In this document: piece after piece, positions 36,259 to 43,858 of the stretch
Layout of the letters: each line of letters opens with the position of its first letter
How positions within the stretch are numbered: the first letter of the stretch is position 1
NCBI GenBank assembly: GCA_934167445.1
Contig: CAKPKJ010000002.1
Location: forward strand, 162,355-226,354
Reading direction: 5' to 3'
DNA length: 64,000 nucleotides
From: an uncultured Clostridia bacterium
GTDB taxonomy: Bacteria > Bacillota > Clostridia > TANB77 > CAG-508
The notes under the pieces: generated by a model
Seen by the model: only the letters and a program-made list of their open reading frames with translations
Database searches by the model: none
What the model was told of the DNA's origin: nothing
Program-made: the position numbers and the translations under genes

Positions 36259-36594
36259 TTCTTTTTTATTCATAAAAGAGATAAGTTGTCTAATAACATT
36301 TTTATCCCTTTCGCTTAATTGATAAAAACCAGATAGAGAAGAATCAAGTTGAATATCTTTAGGGACATTTAAAAAATCTTGTAAGACATATGTTGGTGTA
36401 ATATTATAAATGTTGCATAATTTTACTAAAGTATCAATACTACCTTTTGTTTTGTCGCGTTCAATATCAGAAATATATCGAGGTGCAAGCCCTAATTTTT
36501 CTGCAACATATTCTTGGGTAAGACCAAGAGAGTTTCGAGTATTTTTTAATAATTTTCCAATTAAAATTTTTTGGTTTTCTATCTGTTTTTTCAT
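36238..36594 (-). CDS. Xre-family transcriptional regulator
   Basis: 118 residues. A helix-turn-helix lies at about residues 14-66 (TRNSLGLTQEYVAEKLGLAP; YISDIERDKTKGSIDTLVKL), of the SinR/Xre type. The C-terminal part (SLSGFYQLSERDKNVIRQLI) probably dimerises. It is divergent from the DGR target gene, whose promoter region it shares, so control of the target is a fair inference. Confidence 0.88.
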   Translation of the reverse strand: MKKQIENQKILIGKLLKNTRNSLGLTQEYVAEKLGLAPRYISDIERDKTKGSIDTLVKLCNIYNITPTYVLQDFLNVPKDIQLDSSLSGFYQLSERDKNVIRQLISFMNKKEKKQSHK

Positions 36595-36826
36595 TTAAAC
36601 TCCTCCATATATATAATGTATAAAAATTAAATTTTTTATACATTCCATTGTTTTTGCATTAATACAATATCAAAAATGAAAAGAAAAAAACACGAATAAA
36701 AATCCACAAAAAAGTGGAAAAAATATTGAAAAAGAAAAATTATTATGATATACTTTGACAAGATAAAACATTTTTTAAGATAAAAGTGGCTAAAATACAT
36801 ATTTAGCTAATAGAAGGGAGATTCAA

Positions 36827-38626
36827 ATGAAAAAAGAAAAGGGAATTACATTAGTAGCTTTAGTTGTTACAATAATTGTGCTATTAATTCTATCAGGTGT
36901 TACAGTAGCAATGCTAGCAGGTCAAAATGGAATATTAACACAAGCACAAAACGCGAAAAAAGCTACAGAAGCAGCAGCACAAGAAGAAAATTCAGCATTA
37001 AGCAGTTTAGAGGACTATATGATAACAGATGGAAGTTATAACAAAGAAACCGGTGTAAATGAACCACGTTTACTTAGTGGAATGAAAGAAGTAATGTTTA
37101 AATTGCCTAGTGGAAGTGACAAAGGACAAGCTATAAAACAAGGCGAAACAGGTTTTGATGAAAGTAAATGGTATGATTACAAAAAAAGTTACTGGGCAAA
37201 TGCAGTAACAGAAGATGGAAGCTATTGGGTATGGATACCAAGATTTGCTTATAAGATAACATATAAAAATGCAAGTAATAAATCACAAGGTGGAACAGTA
37301 GAAATAAAATTCTTATTAGGAACAACAGACGAATATTATACAGATGATACAAACACAACAAAAGCAACAGCAAAAAGAGCAAGTTCTGCAAATGAAGAAG
37401 TAGACACAACTAAAGATTTTTATGTACATCCAGCATTTACAAATGAGAGTAGCATTGGTTATGCAAATGGCGGTTGGGACAAAGAGCTAACAGGAATCTG
37501 GGTAGCAAAGTTTGAAGCAGGATATGCAAGTGGAAATAATACCGCAACAGTAAAAGCAAGTAGTGTAAATTACACTCAAACGACAGCTTGGGTACCAGCA
37601 AAAGAAGCAGGAACAAAAGATGATAGTACACAAACCGCAAGAAACTGGTTAGATGGCATATATGGTACATATTCAAATGGAAATTGGGGATGGAAAAACG
37701 GACAACAAACAGCAATAAAATATCCAACATTCCAACCTAAAACATATTCAATGAACTATATAAATGTAAATGATGCTTATAATATCTCAAAAGTATTAAC
37801 TGAAAAAGGAAATATATATGGATTAAGTAGTTCCACAACAGATAGCCATTTAATGAAAAATAGTGAATGGGGAGCTGTTGCATATTTAGCACAAAGTAGC
37901 TATGGAAATAATGGAACAGAACCATATATAAATAATATAAATTTAAATAGTGGTAGTAACCAAAGAACAGATGATATAGCAGGAGGAACAGGAGTAGATA
38001 GCGTGTATGCTGTAACAGGTGTAACTACAGGATCAATTTCAGCAGGAGCAGCAGGTAGTACAATAGACAATATAAATTCAACAACAGGAAACACTGCTAA
38101 CAGTGGTGTATACACTTGGGACCAAGAAAATGGCCAAAAATCAAGCTCAACATTAAATATGTATGGAGTATTTGATATGAGCGGAGGAGTTTGGGAAAGA
38201 ACAGCAGGATATATATCTAATGGAAACTGGAATTTAAACGGATATGGTTCAAGCTTTACAAAAGATAAAGTAAGTACAAAATATGCAACAGTATATCCTC
38301 GAGATGCATCACAAGATGATTCTAGTAAATCATATGATACATCAACAACAGAAAAATCTAATCAAGTATATACAACATTAAGTACGGCAAATTATAAAAC
38401 AAATAAATATATATATGGAGATGCTATTAGAGAAACATCTACGAGCGGTACCGGTTCAACGAGCTGGAACGGCGACTACTCTTACTTTCCAGCGTTGAAC
38501 GGTCCGTTCACGATGCGCGGAGGCAACTTATGGGGTGGCTCTAGTGCAGGGTTGTTCTCTTTCAGCCGTACGAATGGTCGTAGCGATTACGGCCACGGCT
38601 TCCGTCCGGTGCTCGTAGCACTTTAA
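36827..38626 (+). CDS. DGR target: pilin-signal, C-type-lectin-like variable surface protein
   Basis: 599 residues. The N-terminus is a class III (type IV pilin-like) signal: KKEKGITLVALVVTIIV, with a hydrophobic helix to about residue 30 and then TQAQNAKKATEAAAQEE. The middle is rich in Ser, Thr, Asn and Gly. The C-terminal part has the FGE-type C-type lectin signature (WVWIPRFAYKI near 127, MSGGVWERTAGY near 450, ending GFRPVLVAL). Residues 550-599 are encoded by the VR. Codon use turns abruptly G+C-rich from about 38437 to the stop. A -35-like TTGACA lies at about 36757 with a weak -10. Role: diversified ligand binding at the cell surface (inference from the DGR class). Confidence 0.93.
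   Translation: MKKEKGITLVALVVTIIVLLILSGVTVAMLAGQNGILTQAQNAKKATEAAAQEENSALSSLEDYMITDGSYNKETGVNEPRLLSGMKEVMFKLPSGSDKGQAIKQGETGFDESKWYDYKKSYWANAVTEDGSYWVWIPRFAYKITYKNASNKSQGGTVEIKFLLGTTDEYYTDDTNTTKATAKRASSANEEVDTTKDFYVHPAFTNESSIGYANGGWDKELTGIWVAKFEAGYASGNNTATVKASSVNYTQTTAWVPAKEAGTKDDSTQTARNWLDGIYGTYSNGNWGWKNGQQTAIKYPTFQPKTYSMNYINVNDAYNISKVLTEKGNIYGLSSSTTDSHLMKNSEWGAVAYLAQSSYGNNGTEPYINNINLNSGSNQRTDDIAGGTGVDSVYAVTGVTTGSISAGAAGSTIDNINSTTGNTANSGVYTWDQENGQKSSSTLNMYGVFDMSGGVWERTAGYISNGNWNLNGYGSSFTKDKVSTKYATVYPRDASQDDSSKSYDTSTTEKSNQVYTTLSTANYKTNKYIYGDAIRETSTSGTGSTSWNGDYSYFPALNGPFTMRGGNLWGGSSAGLFSFSRTNGRSDYGHGFRPVLVAL
38475..38623 (+). repeat. DGR variable repeat (VR)
   Basis: 149 bp, same length as TR with no indels. 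Fourteen substitutions, each at a TR adenine (11 to G, 3 to C); no other base differs. They change ten codons: N to G, I to M, N to G, N to S, Y to S, N to S, N to R, N to D, N to G and N to H. The last 28 nt (CGGCTTCCGTCCGGTGCTCG and on) are identical and are the likely homing-initiation segment. Confidence 0.97.
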
Positions 38627-38636
38627 AATATTCCTT

Positions 38637-38658
38637 GGGCCTTGCGGCCCTTTTTTTT
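38637..38658 (+). terminator. Terminator hairpin 13 nt after VR
   Basis: GGGCC-TTGC-GGCCC then eight T. It ends the target transcript. In the Bordetella DGR a hairpin/cruciform just after VR aids homing; this one may double in that role (inference). Confidence 0.85.
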
Positions 38659-38682
38659 CGGCAAAAATTTTAAAATTAGTAC

Positions 38683-38711
38683 TATACAAAAATACGGGTA
38701 AGTGTTATAAT
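38683..38711 (+). promoter_or_regulatory. Promoter for the TR RNA
   Basis: Extended -10 TGTTATAAT (38703-38711) with TATACA 17 bp upstream (38683-38688). It would start a plus-strand RNA near 38718 across TR, in the sense needed for adenine-specific templating. Confidence 0.65.
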
Positions 38712-38717
38712 TTGAAT

Positions 38718-39162
38718 ATATAAATTTGAAAACAGAGTTATTTGGGGATTGAACTGTACTACTCTTACTTTCCAGCGTTGAACAATCCGTTCACGATACG
38801 CGGAGGCAACTTATGGAATGGCTCTAATGCAGGGTTGTTCTATTTCAACCGTACGAATGGTAATAGCAATTACAACAACGGCTTCCGTCCGGTGCTCGTA
38901 GCACTTCGATACACAAAGATTTATAAAGAAATCTATCTTGGAAGGGAAATGTTCAAGGACATTTCCGCAGGGTAAAGGCTAAAACTTGTTTTATAACTGT
39001 AAAATGAAAAAAGTTGTAAAAAAGAAAAGGACAAAATACTACTAGACTTGTATCAAAGAAGTTTAATTCCCTTGGTATAAACTAAGTTTTTATGCCATAA
39101 ACACATAAATAGTACACGATTGTTTTAGTAGCATAAAAGTGAAAATCCAAGTGTACGAAAAA
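38718..39162 (+). ncRNA. TR-containing RNA (template and 3' spacer)
   Basis: This is the predicted transcript from the TR promoter. Downstream of TR there is a perfect 8-bp hairpin GGAAATGT/ACATTTCC (38945-38966) and a TTTTATGC/GCATAAAA pair around 39090-39137. In known DGRs the RNA 3' of TR is a structured spacer needed for cDNA priming; here that spacer would be the TR-RT interval. The 3' end is uncertain. Confidence 0.55.
38758..38906 (+). repeat. DGR template repeat (TR)
   Basis: 149 bp with about 38 adenines, concentrated in AAY-type codons of the VR reading frame. It is not a gene, although its frame is open for a short way. Homology with VR starts sharply at ACTACTCTT and stops at GCACTT on both ends. 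Confidence 0.97.
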
Positions 39163-39208
39163 ATTCATTACGAAAAAGTTCCACAAACGGAAAAAATTCG
39201 TAATGAAT
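39163..39208 (-). terminator. Terminator of the RT operon
   Basis: Perfect 12-bp arms ATTCATTACGAA (39163-39174) and TTCGTAATGAAT (39197-39208). On the minus strand it is followed by TTTTTTCG; weaker T content on the plus strand may also stop the TR RNA. Confidence 0.75.
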
Positions 39209-39217
39209 ATATTTTTG

Positions 39218-40321
39218 TTAGGAATTATGCTCAATATTATCAATTAAATTTGCCTCAATACTAGAAAGTGCAGACTTACCATATAAAAAATCACAACTAT
39301 TTAAAACCTTTTGGGTTAGAGTATAAGAATTACAATGTTGCACATGGCCTAGCCAAGAATTTAATTGTTGCATAGTAAGATTTAAATTTAATTTGTTATT
39401 AGAATATTTTAAATTCCATTTTTTAATATTTTTCTTAATCTTTTTTTTGCTGGATAAACGTAATAAACGGTGAGTTGTAAAAATTCGATAACCACAGAAA
39501 TTAACGCCCATTTTATAAGGATAATATCTAGATTTATCATTTAATTCAAGTTTTAATGTATCTGCTAAAAATTTTTCAATTTGTTTTTTTACTTTTTTAC
39601 ATTCTTCTTTTGTTTTTAAAAGTAAAATGAAATCATCCATATATCGTGTATAATTCTTTATTTTTAAAATACGTTTAACATATTGGTCTAGCTCATTTAA
39701 ATATATGTTGGCAAAAAATTGACTTGTATAATTTCCAATTGGTATGCCAATTTGCAAATTATTAACAGGTCCATTAAATATTAGAATCTGAGTTAAAAAT
39801 AATAAATCCTTATCTCTAATATATCTTTTCATAATATTAAATAAAATGGAAGGATTTATGTTGTAAAAAAATTTTTTAATATCACATTTTAAAATCCAAA
39901 AATCACCATAATTTCGCTTGAATATTCGCATTTGGCTTTCTACTTCATTTACTGCTGCATGAGTTCCTTTATTATCTAAACAGGCAAATGTTGTATTAAT
40001 AAAACGAGGAATAATATAAGGCTTTATAAATTCTTCTACATACCACTGGTGGACAATTCTATCTTGATAGGGCAAGGCCTGTATGATTCGTTCTTTAGGT
40101 TCAAATACTTTAAAAGAAAAATATTTTCCTAGACGATAAGTTTTATTTTCCAAGTTGTTTTTCAAATTAATAATATTATTTTCAAGATTAAATTCAAATT
40201 TGATGACTTCATTTTTATAAGCCTTATGTTTTCTAGCTCTATAATGAGCCTGCAAGAGTTTTTCAAAAGTTAATTTTTGATTAAATTGATTTCTTATCGT
40301 TTTTGGCAAGACAAAATCCAA
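39218..40321 (-). CDS. DGR reverse transcriptase
   Basis: 367 residues. Motif A KCDIKKFFYNI (D147), motif B IGIPIGNYTSQFFANIYLNE (the GxxxSQ form special to DGR RTs, not SP), motif C YMDD 227-230 and FCGYRIF after it. There is no maturase, endonuclease or protease domain. The frame overlaps avd by 28 nt. TTG 40321 abuts GGAGG with no spacing, so TTG 40309 (12 nt away) may be the true start; no ATG is available. The enzyme copies the TR RNA with errors at adenines. Confidence 0.96.
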   Translation of the reverse strand: MDFVLPKTIRNQFNQKLTFEKLLQAHYRARKHKAYKNEVIKFEFNLENNIINLKNNLENKTYRLGKYFSFKVFEPKERIIQALPYQDRIVHQWYVEEFIKPYIIPRFINTTFACLDNKGTHAAVNEVESQMRIFKRNYGDFWILKCDIKKFFYNINPSILFNIMKRYIRDKDLLFLTQILIFNGPVNNLQIGIPIGNYTSQFFANIYLNELDQYVKRILKIKNYTRYMDDFILLLKTKEECKKVKKQIEKFLADTLKLELNDKSRYYPYKMGVNFCGYRIFTTHRLLRLSSKKKIKKNIKKWNLKYSNNKLNLNLTMQQLNSWLGHVQHCNSYTLTQKVLNSCDFLYGKSALSSIEANLIDNIEHNS

Positions 40322-40668
40322 CCTCCTAACATATTACAAATATCGGTTATTATAGTAGACCAACTTTGATAATTTTGTAAAGAAATATATCTATATTTAT
40401 ATGAAAGCCTAATTTGAACTTTTAGTAAACTTAGGTTAATGTCAAGTTCATTTAAATGCTGAAGTTTGTCCTTTTTATTAAAAGATTTTACAGCATACAT
40501 TAAATTTCTAAGACCTAAGTATAATGAATTTTTTATTTCTTGAACAAGTGCAAAATTTTCACATTTAGGGTATTTACGCACAATGTCATTGGAATAATCG
40601 ACTAATTCTAAATATCTTTGATAGATTTTTAAGCTTTTATTAGGTGGAGTTCTGGTTGCGTATTCCAT
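40294..40668 (-). CDS. avd: DGR accessory variability determinant Avd
   Basis: 124 residues, four-helix bundle: KIYQRYLELVDYSNDIVRKY, NFALVQEIKNSLYLGLRNLM, LSLLKVQIRLSYKYRYISLQ and a C-terminal helix ending MLGGWILSCQKR. This matches the Avd / S23-like family that forms a basic pentamer binding the RT and the TR RNA. Its start overlaps the upstream stop (TAATG), and its 3' end overlaps the RT gene, so all three are coupled. Confidence 0.93.
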   Translation of the reverse strand: MEYATRTPPNKSLKIYQRYLELVDYSNDIVRKYPKCENFALVQEIKNSLYLGLRNLMYAVKSFNKKDKLQHLNELDINLSLLKVQIRLSYKYRYISLQNYQSWSTIITDICNMLGGWILSCQKR

Positions 40669-41087
40669 TAATTTTCTAATTCCTCCTTTATAGAATTGGC
40701 TTGAGCTTGAAAGTCATCTATTAACGAATAAGCTTCTTTTATAGATAATTCATCAGTATTAATTAAAGCTAACTTGTTAACTAGATTTTTTACATTGGAA
40801 TTTAATAAATAATTTTTTGAAGGCAGTGGTTCGGAAACAATAGAATCAACAATTGATATTTCGTAGCCTAAATTTTTTAATAGAGTTAAATATTTGTTTA
40901 AGTTGTTTACTGGAAAGCCACATTTTAAAACCGATTCATTAAGATTTGTTAATTTTAAAGATAACGCAGCTGACATTTTTCTTGCATCGTCTGCTAAAAA
41001 TAAATAAAAAATTCCACTTTTAAATAAATAAATATTTTTTGGATTTACTCTTTTCAATTCTTGATATCTTTGGTACATTTTACTCAT
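40668..41087 (-). CDS. MutS domain-I-like DGR accessory protein
   Basis: 139 residues from ATG 41087 (GGGAG 10 nt upstream). MYQRYQELKRVNPKNIYLFK-SG-IFYLFLADDARKMSAALSLKLT and KCGFPVNNLNKYLTLLKNLG-YEISIVDS align with the mismatch-recognition domain of MutS (MGDFYELFYDDAKRAS... GIPYHAVENYLAKL). The intercalating Phe is kept; the Glu of Phe-x-Glu is Leu here. The rest of MutS (clamp, ATPase) is absent; residues 95-139 are a helical tail. It is the first gene of the avd-RT operon. MutS-like genes beside some DGRs have, as far as I recall, been noted in surveys. Confidence 0.82.
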   Translation of the reverse strand: MSKMYQRYQELKRVNPKNIYLFKSGIFYLFLADDARKMSAALSLKLTNLNESVLKCGFPVNNLNKYLTLLKNLGYEISIVDSIVSEPLPSKNYLLNSNVKNLVNKLALINTDELSIKEAYSLIDDFQAQANSIKEELEN

Positions 41088-41132
41088 ATTTACATTTCTC
41101 CCTTTTTCTGGATAAATTACATATTTTAGGAT

Positions 41133-41175
41133 ATTGTAAAACAAAGAAGAACAAAAGTCAACCCCTAAAGGTTGA
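41133..41175 (-). promoter_or_regulatory. Promoter and operator-like palindrome of the DGR operon
   Basis: On the minus strand TTGACT (41156-41161), 17-bp spacer, TACAAT (41133-41138). The palindrome TCAACC-N6-GGTTGA (41158-41175) overlaps the -35. The near-identical palindrome at 35807-35824 stands at the same offset from its own -35, which suggests one regulator for both. Confidence 0.75.
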
Positions 41176-41257
41176 TAAAATGGAAATAGATGGTAATTAA
41201 AACCAACAATGTGATGTTGTATAATAATTACGCAATATAATATTAGGAGATGATTTG

Positions 41258-41593
41258 GTGAAATGGTATGATAGATTTTATACAAAAGAAAAATGGGTTA
41301 GAAAATCTGTCGAAATAGAAGGAGGTTTATACGATAGGTTAAAAGAAATAGCTAATAATGAGTTAGATGCGTCAGTAAATAAGCTTATAGATGCTTGTAT
41401 AGATAGCTTTGAAATAGGAGAAAAAGTAATTATATACAGTAAAGTAAAGGACGAAATAAATGTAGCAAGATCAATAATAATAAGAGAATCAATATATAAA
41501 AAATTAGAGGATATGAGAGAAAAATATGGAATTTCAATTTCAAAATTAGTAAATATAGCGATAAGAGCAGGACTTGAAAGTTATAAAAAATAA
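41258..41593 (+). CDS. Tandem ribbon-helix-helix protein
   Basis: 111 residues from GTG 41258 (AGGAG 8 nt upstream). Two RHH units are visible: VRKSVEIEGGLYDRLKEIAN with SVNKLIDACIDSF (about 14-51) and ARSIIIRESIYKKLEDMREK with SISKLVNIAIRAGLESY (about 71-109). A single chain could thus form the DNA-binding fold that normally needs a dimer. It is divergent from the DGR operon and is a strong candidate for binding the palindrome between them (inference). Confidence 0.75.
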   Translation: MKWYDRFYTKEKWVRKSVEIEGGLYDRLKEIANNELDASVNKLIDACIDSFEIGEKVIIYSKVKDEINVARSIIIRESIYKKLEDMREKYGISISKLVNIAIRAGLESYKK

Positions 41594-41636
41594 TGATATA
41601 GTAGTTATGATATTATTATTACACAAGGAGGAAAAA

Positions 41637-43277
41637 ATGAAGATACAATACAAAGATAAAACTTTAGACATAGAAAGAGGAAGTAAAATATACGATATTT
41701 TTAAGGATGAAATTGAAAATAGTGAATATACTGCTGTTGGAGCAATATATAACAACGAATATGTTAATTTAAGTAGACATATGAACTTTGATGGAACTGT
41801 AGATTTTATAACAATAAATTCTAAGGTTGGAAATCAAATATATAGAAGAACATTAATATATATATTTGCGATGGCATTGAAAAAATTATATCCAGATAAT
41901 AGGGCAACAGTAAATTATCAAATGGAAAATGCTGTTTATTGTGACTTAGGAGATATTCAAATAACAGAAGATGTTGTTAGCAAAATTAATGATGAAATGA
42001 GAGAAATTGTAAAGAAAAATTTATTTATAAGAAAAGCTGTTATGAATAGAGAACAAGCAAACGAATTTTATAAAAAAACCAAAACAGCAAGAGGGAGACT
42101 ACAATATGATTTAAAATCAAATAGAAAAATTTATATGTATTACTGCGATGATTATTTTAATTACTGCTATGGTGTATTAGCGAGAACAACAGGTGCTATA
42201 AAAATATTTGATATTATTAAATATGACAAAGGATTATTAATAAGATATCCAAGTGCAGAAAAACCATATCAACTACCAAAATTAATACAAAATAAGAAAA
42301 TGAAATGGGCTTATGACGAATATAACGAAATCCACAAAATACTAAATATAAATACAGTTTACAAGCTAAATGATGCAGTATTAGAAAAAAGAATTAAAGA
42401 TGTAATAATGATAGATGAAGCTTTACATGAAAAGAAAATAGCTAATATTGCAGATAAAATAGCAAGAGATAAAAAAGTAAAAATGATATTAATAGCAGGG
42501 CCATCTTCATCAGGAAAAACTACATTTGCCCAAAGATTAGGAATCCAGTTAAGAGTAAATAAAATAAAACCAGTAACCATTTCTGTTGATAATTACTTTG
42601 TTGAAAGAAAAGATAATCCGAAAGATGAAAATGGAGAATATAATTTTGAATGCATAGAAGCAATTGATTTAAAATTGTTTAATGACCATTTAACTAGATT
42701 ATTAAGAGGAGAAAAAGTTGAAATACCACAATTTGATTTCTTAGACGGAACTAAGAAATATAATGGTAATTACTTACAACTAAAAGATGATGAAGTTCTT
42801 GTCGTAGAAGGAATTCACTGCTTAAATGATCGATTAACAAGTAGTATTCCTCAAGACGAAAAGTTTAAGATTTATATTAGTGCTTTAACAGTATTAAATA
42901 TGGATAGATATACAAAAGTTTCTTCATCAGATGTAAGATTAATAAGAAGAATTGTTAGAGATTATCAATTTAGAGGATATTCTGCTGAGCATACAATTGA
43001 TACGTGGCCAAGTGTTACAAGAGGTGAAGTAGAAAATATTTTTCCATTCCAAGAAGAAGCAAATGTAATATTTAATACGTCATTAATTTATGAATTGGGA
43101 GTTTTAAAAAGTATTGCAACACCAATATTAAAAGAAATACCAATAGAGCATCCAGAACACGCAGAAGCTCAAAGACTACTAGATTTATTAAAATACATAA
43201 GGTCAATACCTGCAAGTGAAGTACCAACAAACTCATTATTGAAAGAATTTGTTGGAGGAGGAGATTTTAAATATTAA
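41637..43277 (+). CDS. Nucleoside kinase with TGS-like and threonyl-tRNA-synthetase-like N-terminus
   Basis: 546 residues from ATG 41637 (AAGGAGG). An N-terminal TGS-like domain (about 1-60) and a ThrRS editing-like second domain (about 60-225) precede a P-loop uridine kinase/phosphoribulokinase domain with ILIAGPSSSGKTTFAQRLGI near 285, VDNYFVERKDNP and VVEGIHCLND. This is the long Udk-related family common in Clostridia; the likely reaction is nucleoside phosphorylation. It marks the right border of the DGR island. Confidence 0.88.
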   Translation: MKIQYKDKTLDIERGSKIYDIFKDEIENSEYTAVGAIYNNEYVNLSRHMNFDGTVDFITINSKVGNQIYRRTLIYIFAMALKKLYPDNRATVNYQMENAVYCDLGDIQITEDVVSKINDEMREIVKKNLFIRKAVMNREQANEFYKKTKTARGRLQYDLKSNRKIYMYYCDDYFNYCYGVLARTTGAIKIFDIIKYDKGLLIRYPSAEKPYQLPKLIQNKKMKWAYDEYNEIHKILNINTVYKLNDAVLEKRIKDVIMIDEALHEKKIANIADKIARDKKVKMILIAGPSSSGKTTFAQRLGIQLRVNKIKPVTISVDNYFVERKDNPKDENGEYNFECIEAIDLKLFNDHLTRLLRGEKVEIPQFDFLDGTKKYNGNYLQLKDDEVLVVEGIHCLNDRLTSSIPQDEKFKIYISALTVLNMDRYTKVSSSDVRLIRRIVRDYQFRGYSAEHTIDTWPSVTRGEVENIFPFQEEANVIFNTSLIYELGVLKSIATPILKEIPIEHPEHAEAQRLLDLLKYIRSIPASEVPTNSLLKEFVGGGDFKY

Positions 43278-43311
43278 CTAATAAAATAATGTAAGTAAGG
43301 AAAAAACGAAA

Positions 43312-43623
43312 ATGGAAAATAGAAATTTTACTAAAATAGACGAAGAATTTATTTGCGAAAATTGTGGTAAAAAAGTAAGCAAATTAGGATATTCTTGTAG
43401 AAATCACTGCCCATATTGTTTACATTCTAAGCATATAGATAAAAATCCAGGTGACAGGCAAGAAGAGTGCCACGGAGATTTAGAACCAATAGGCTTAGAA
43501 ATTGATGGTAAAAAAGGATATGTTATTGTTTTTAAATGTAAAAAATGTGGTGCAATTAGAAAAAATAAGGCTGCTAAAGACGATAATATGGATTTGATAA
43601 TACAATTAAGTAGTAAGCATTGA
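43312..43623 (+). CDS. RNHCP-domain zinc protein
   Basis: 103 residues. FICENCGKKV, SCRNHCPYCLHSKHID and NPGDRQEECHGDLEPIG are the RNHCP family core; a second Cys pair follows (FKCKKCGAIRKNK). The four CxxC-type pairs suggest two zinc ribbons. Function unknown; often linked to RNA-related genes. It follows the kinase by 34 nt. Confidence 0.85.
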   Translation: MENRNFTKIDEEFICENCGKKVSKLGYSCRNHCPYCLHSKHIDKNPGDRQEECHGDLEPIGLEIDGKKGYVIVFKCKKCGAIRKNKAAKDDNMDLIIQLSSKH

Positions 43624-43637
43624 ATATAATAAAAAAT

Positions 43638-43737
43638 TTGACATATAATAAAATATGAGCTATAATGTAACTAGCTTAAGCAAACTAACTGTTCAAAATA
43701 GTTTTAAAAAGACTAGGTGTTCCTTACCTAGTCTTTT
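43638..43737 (+). ncRNA. Antisense antitoxin RNA 2 with its promoter
   Basis: TTGACA 43638-43643, 17-bp spacer, TATAAT 43661-43666; an RNA from about 43673 to the shared terminator at 43737, about 65 nt. It contains the 15-nt direct repeat ACTGTTCAAAATAGT (43688-43702); the second copy (43808-43822) covers the toxin start codon on the opposite strand, so the RNA is complementary to the toxin initiation site. Confidence 0.82.
43707..43737. terminator. Shared bidirectional terminator of toxin-antitoxin locus 2
   Basis: AAAAGACTAGGT / ACCTAGTCTTTT (12 bp, 7-nt loop), with T runs on both strands. Confidence 0.9.
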
Positions 43738-43741
43738 ACCT

Positions 43742-43816
43742 TTAGTCTTTATCATCAAATTTATTTAAAATCAAATAAACTGTCAACAAAGCTATAAGTT
43801 TTATGATACTGTTCAA
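43742..43816 (-). CDS. Fst-like type I toxin peptide, copy 2
   Basis: 24 residues, TTG start 43816, AAGGAGG 8 nt upstream. It begins MNSIIKLI, has a hydrophobic middle (ALLTVYLIL) and ends NKFDDKD. It is homologous in pattern to the 33962-34030 peptide (MxSxI(R/K)L, YLI, acidic end), and the leaders are homologous too (GACTT.CTTAG..GCAG.AAGGAGG), but the repeats and terminator differ, so the pairs should not cross-neutralise. Promoter, antisense RNA and terminator are all present. Confidence 0.8.
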   Translation of the reverse strand: MNSIIKLIALLTVYLILNKFDDKD

Positions 43817-43858
43817 AATAGTACCCTCCTTCCTGCCACTAAGCAAGTCGGCACATAT

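Larger units (their letters stand above)
36827..41087. mobile_element. Diversity-generating retroelement (DGR)
   Basis: The element has the target gene with VR (+), TR (+), then a converging minus-strand operon of RT, Avd and a MutS-domain-I-like gene. Mutagenic homing is shown by 14 TR/VR differences that are all A in TR. No integrase, transposase or terminal repeats are seen, so movement as a unit is not supported. The flanking Xre and tandem RHH genes may be its regulators. Confidence 0.93.

Noticed and set aside
38742..38975. 77-codon ORF across TR that looks like a second variable protein
   Set aside because: No ribosome binding site or full domain; it is open only because TR mirrors the VR reading frame. 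TR acts as RNA template.
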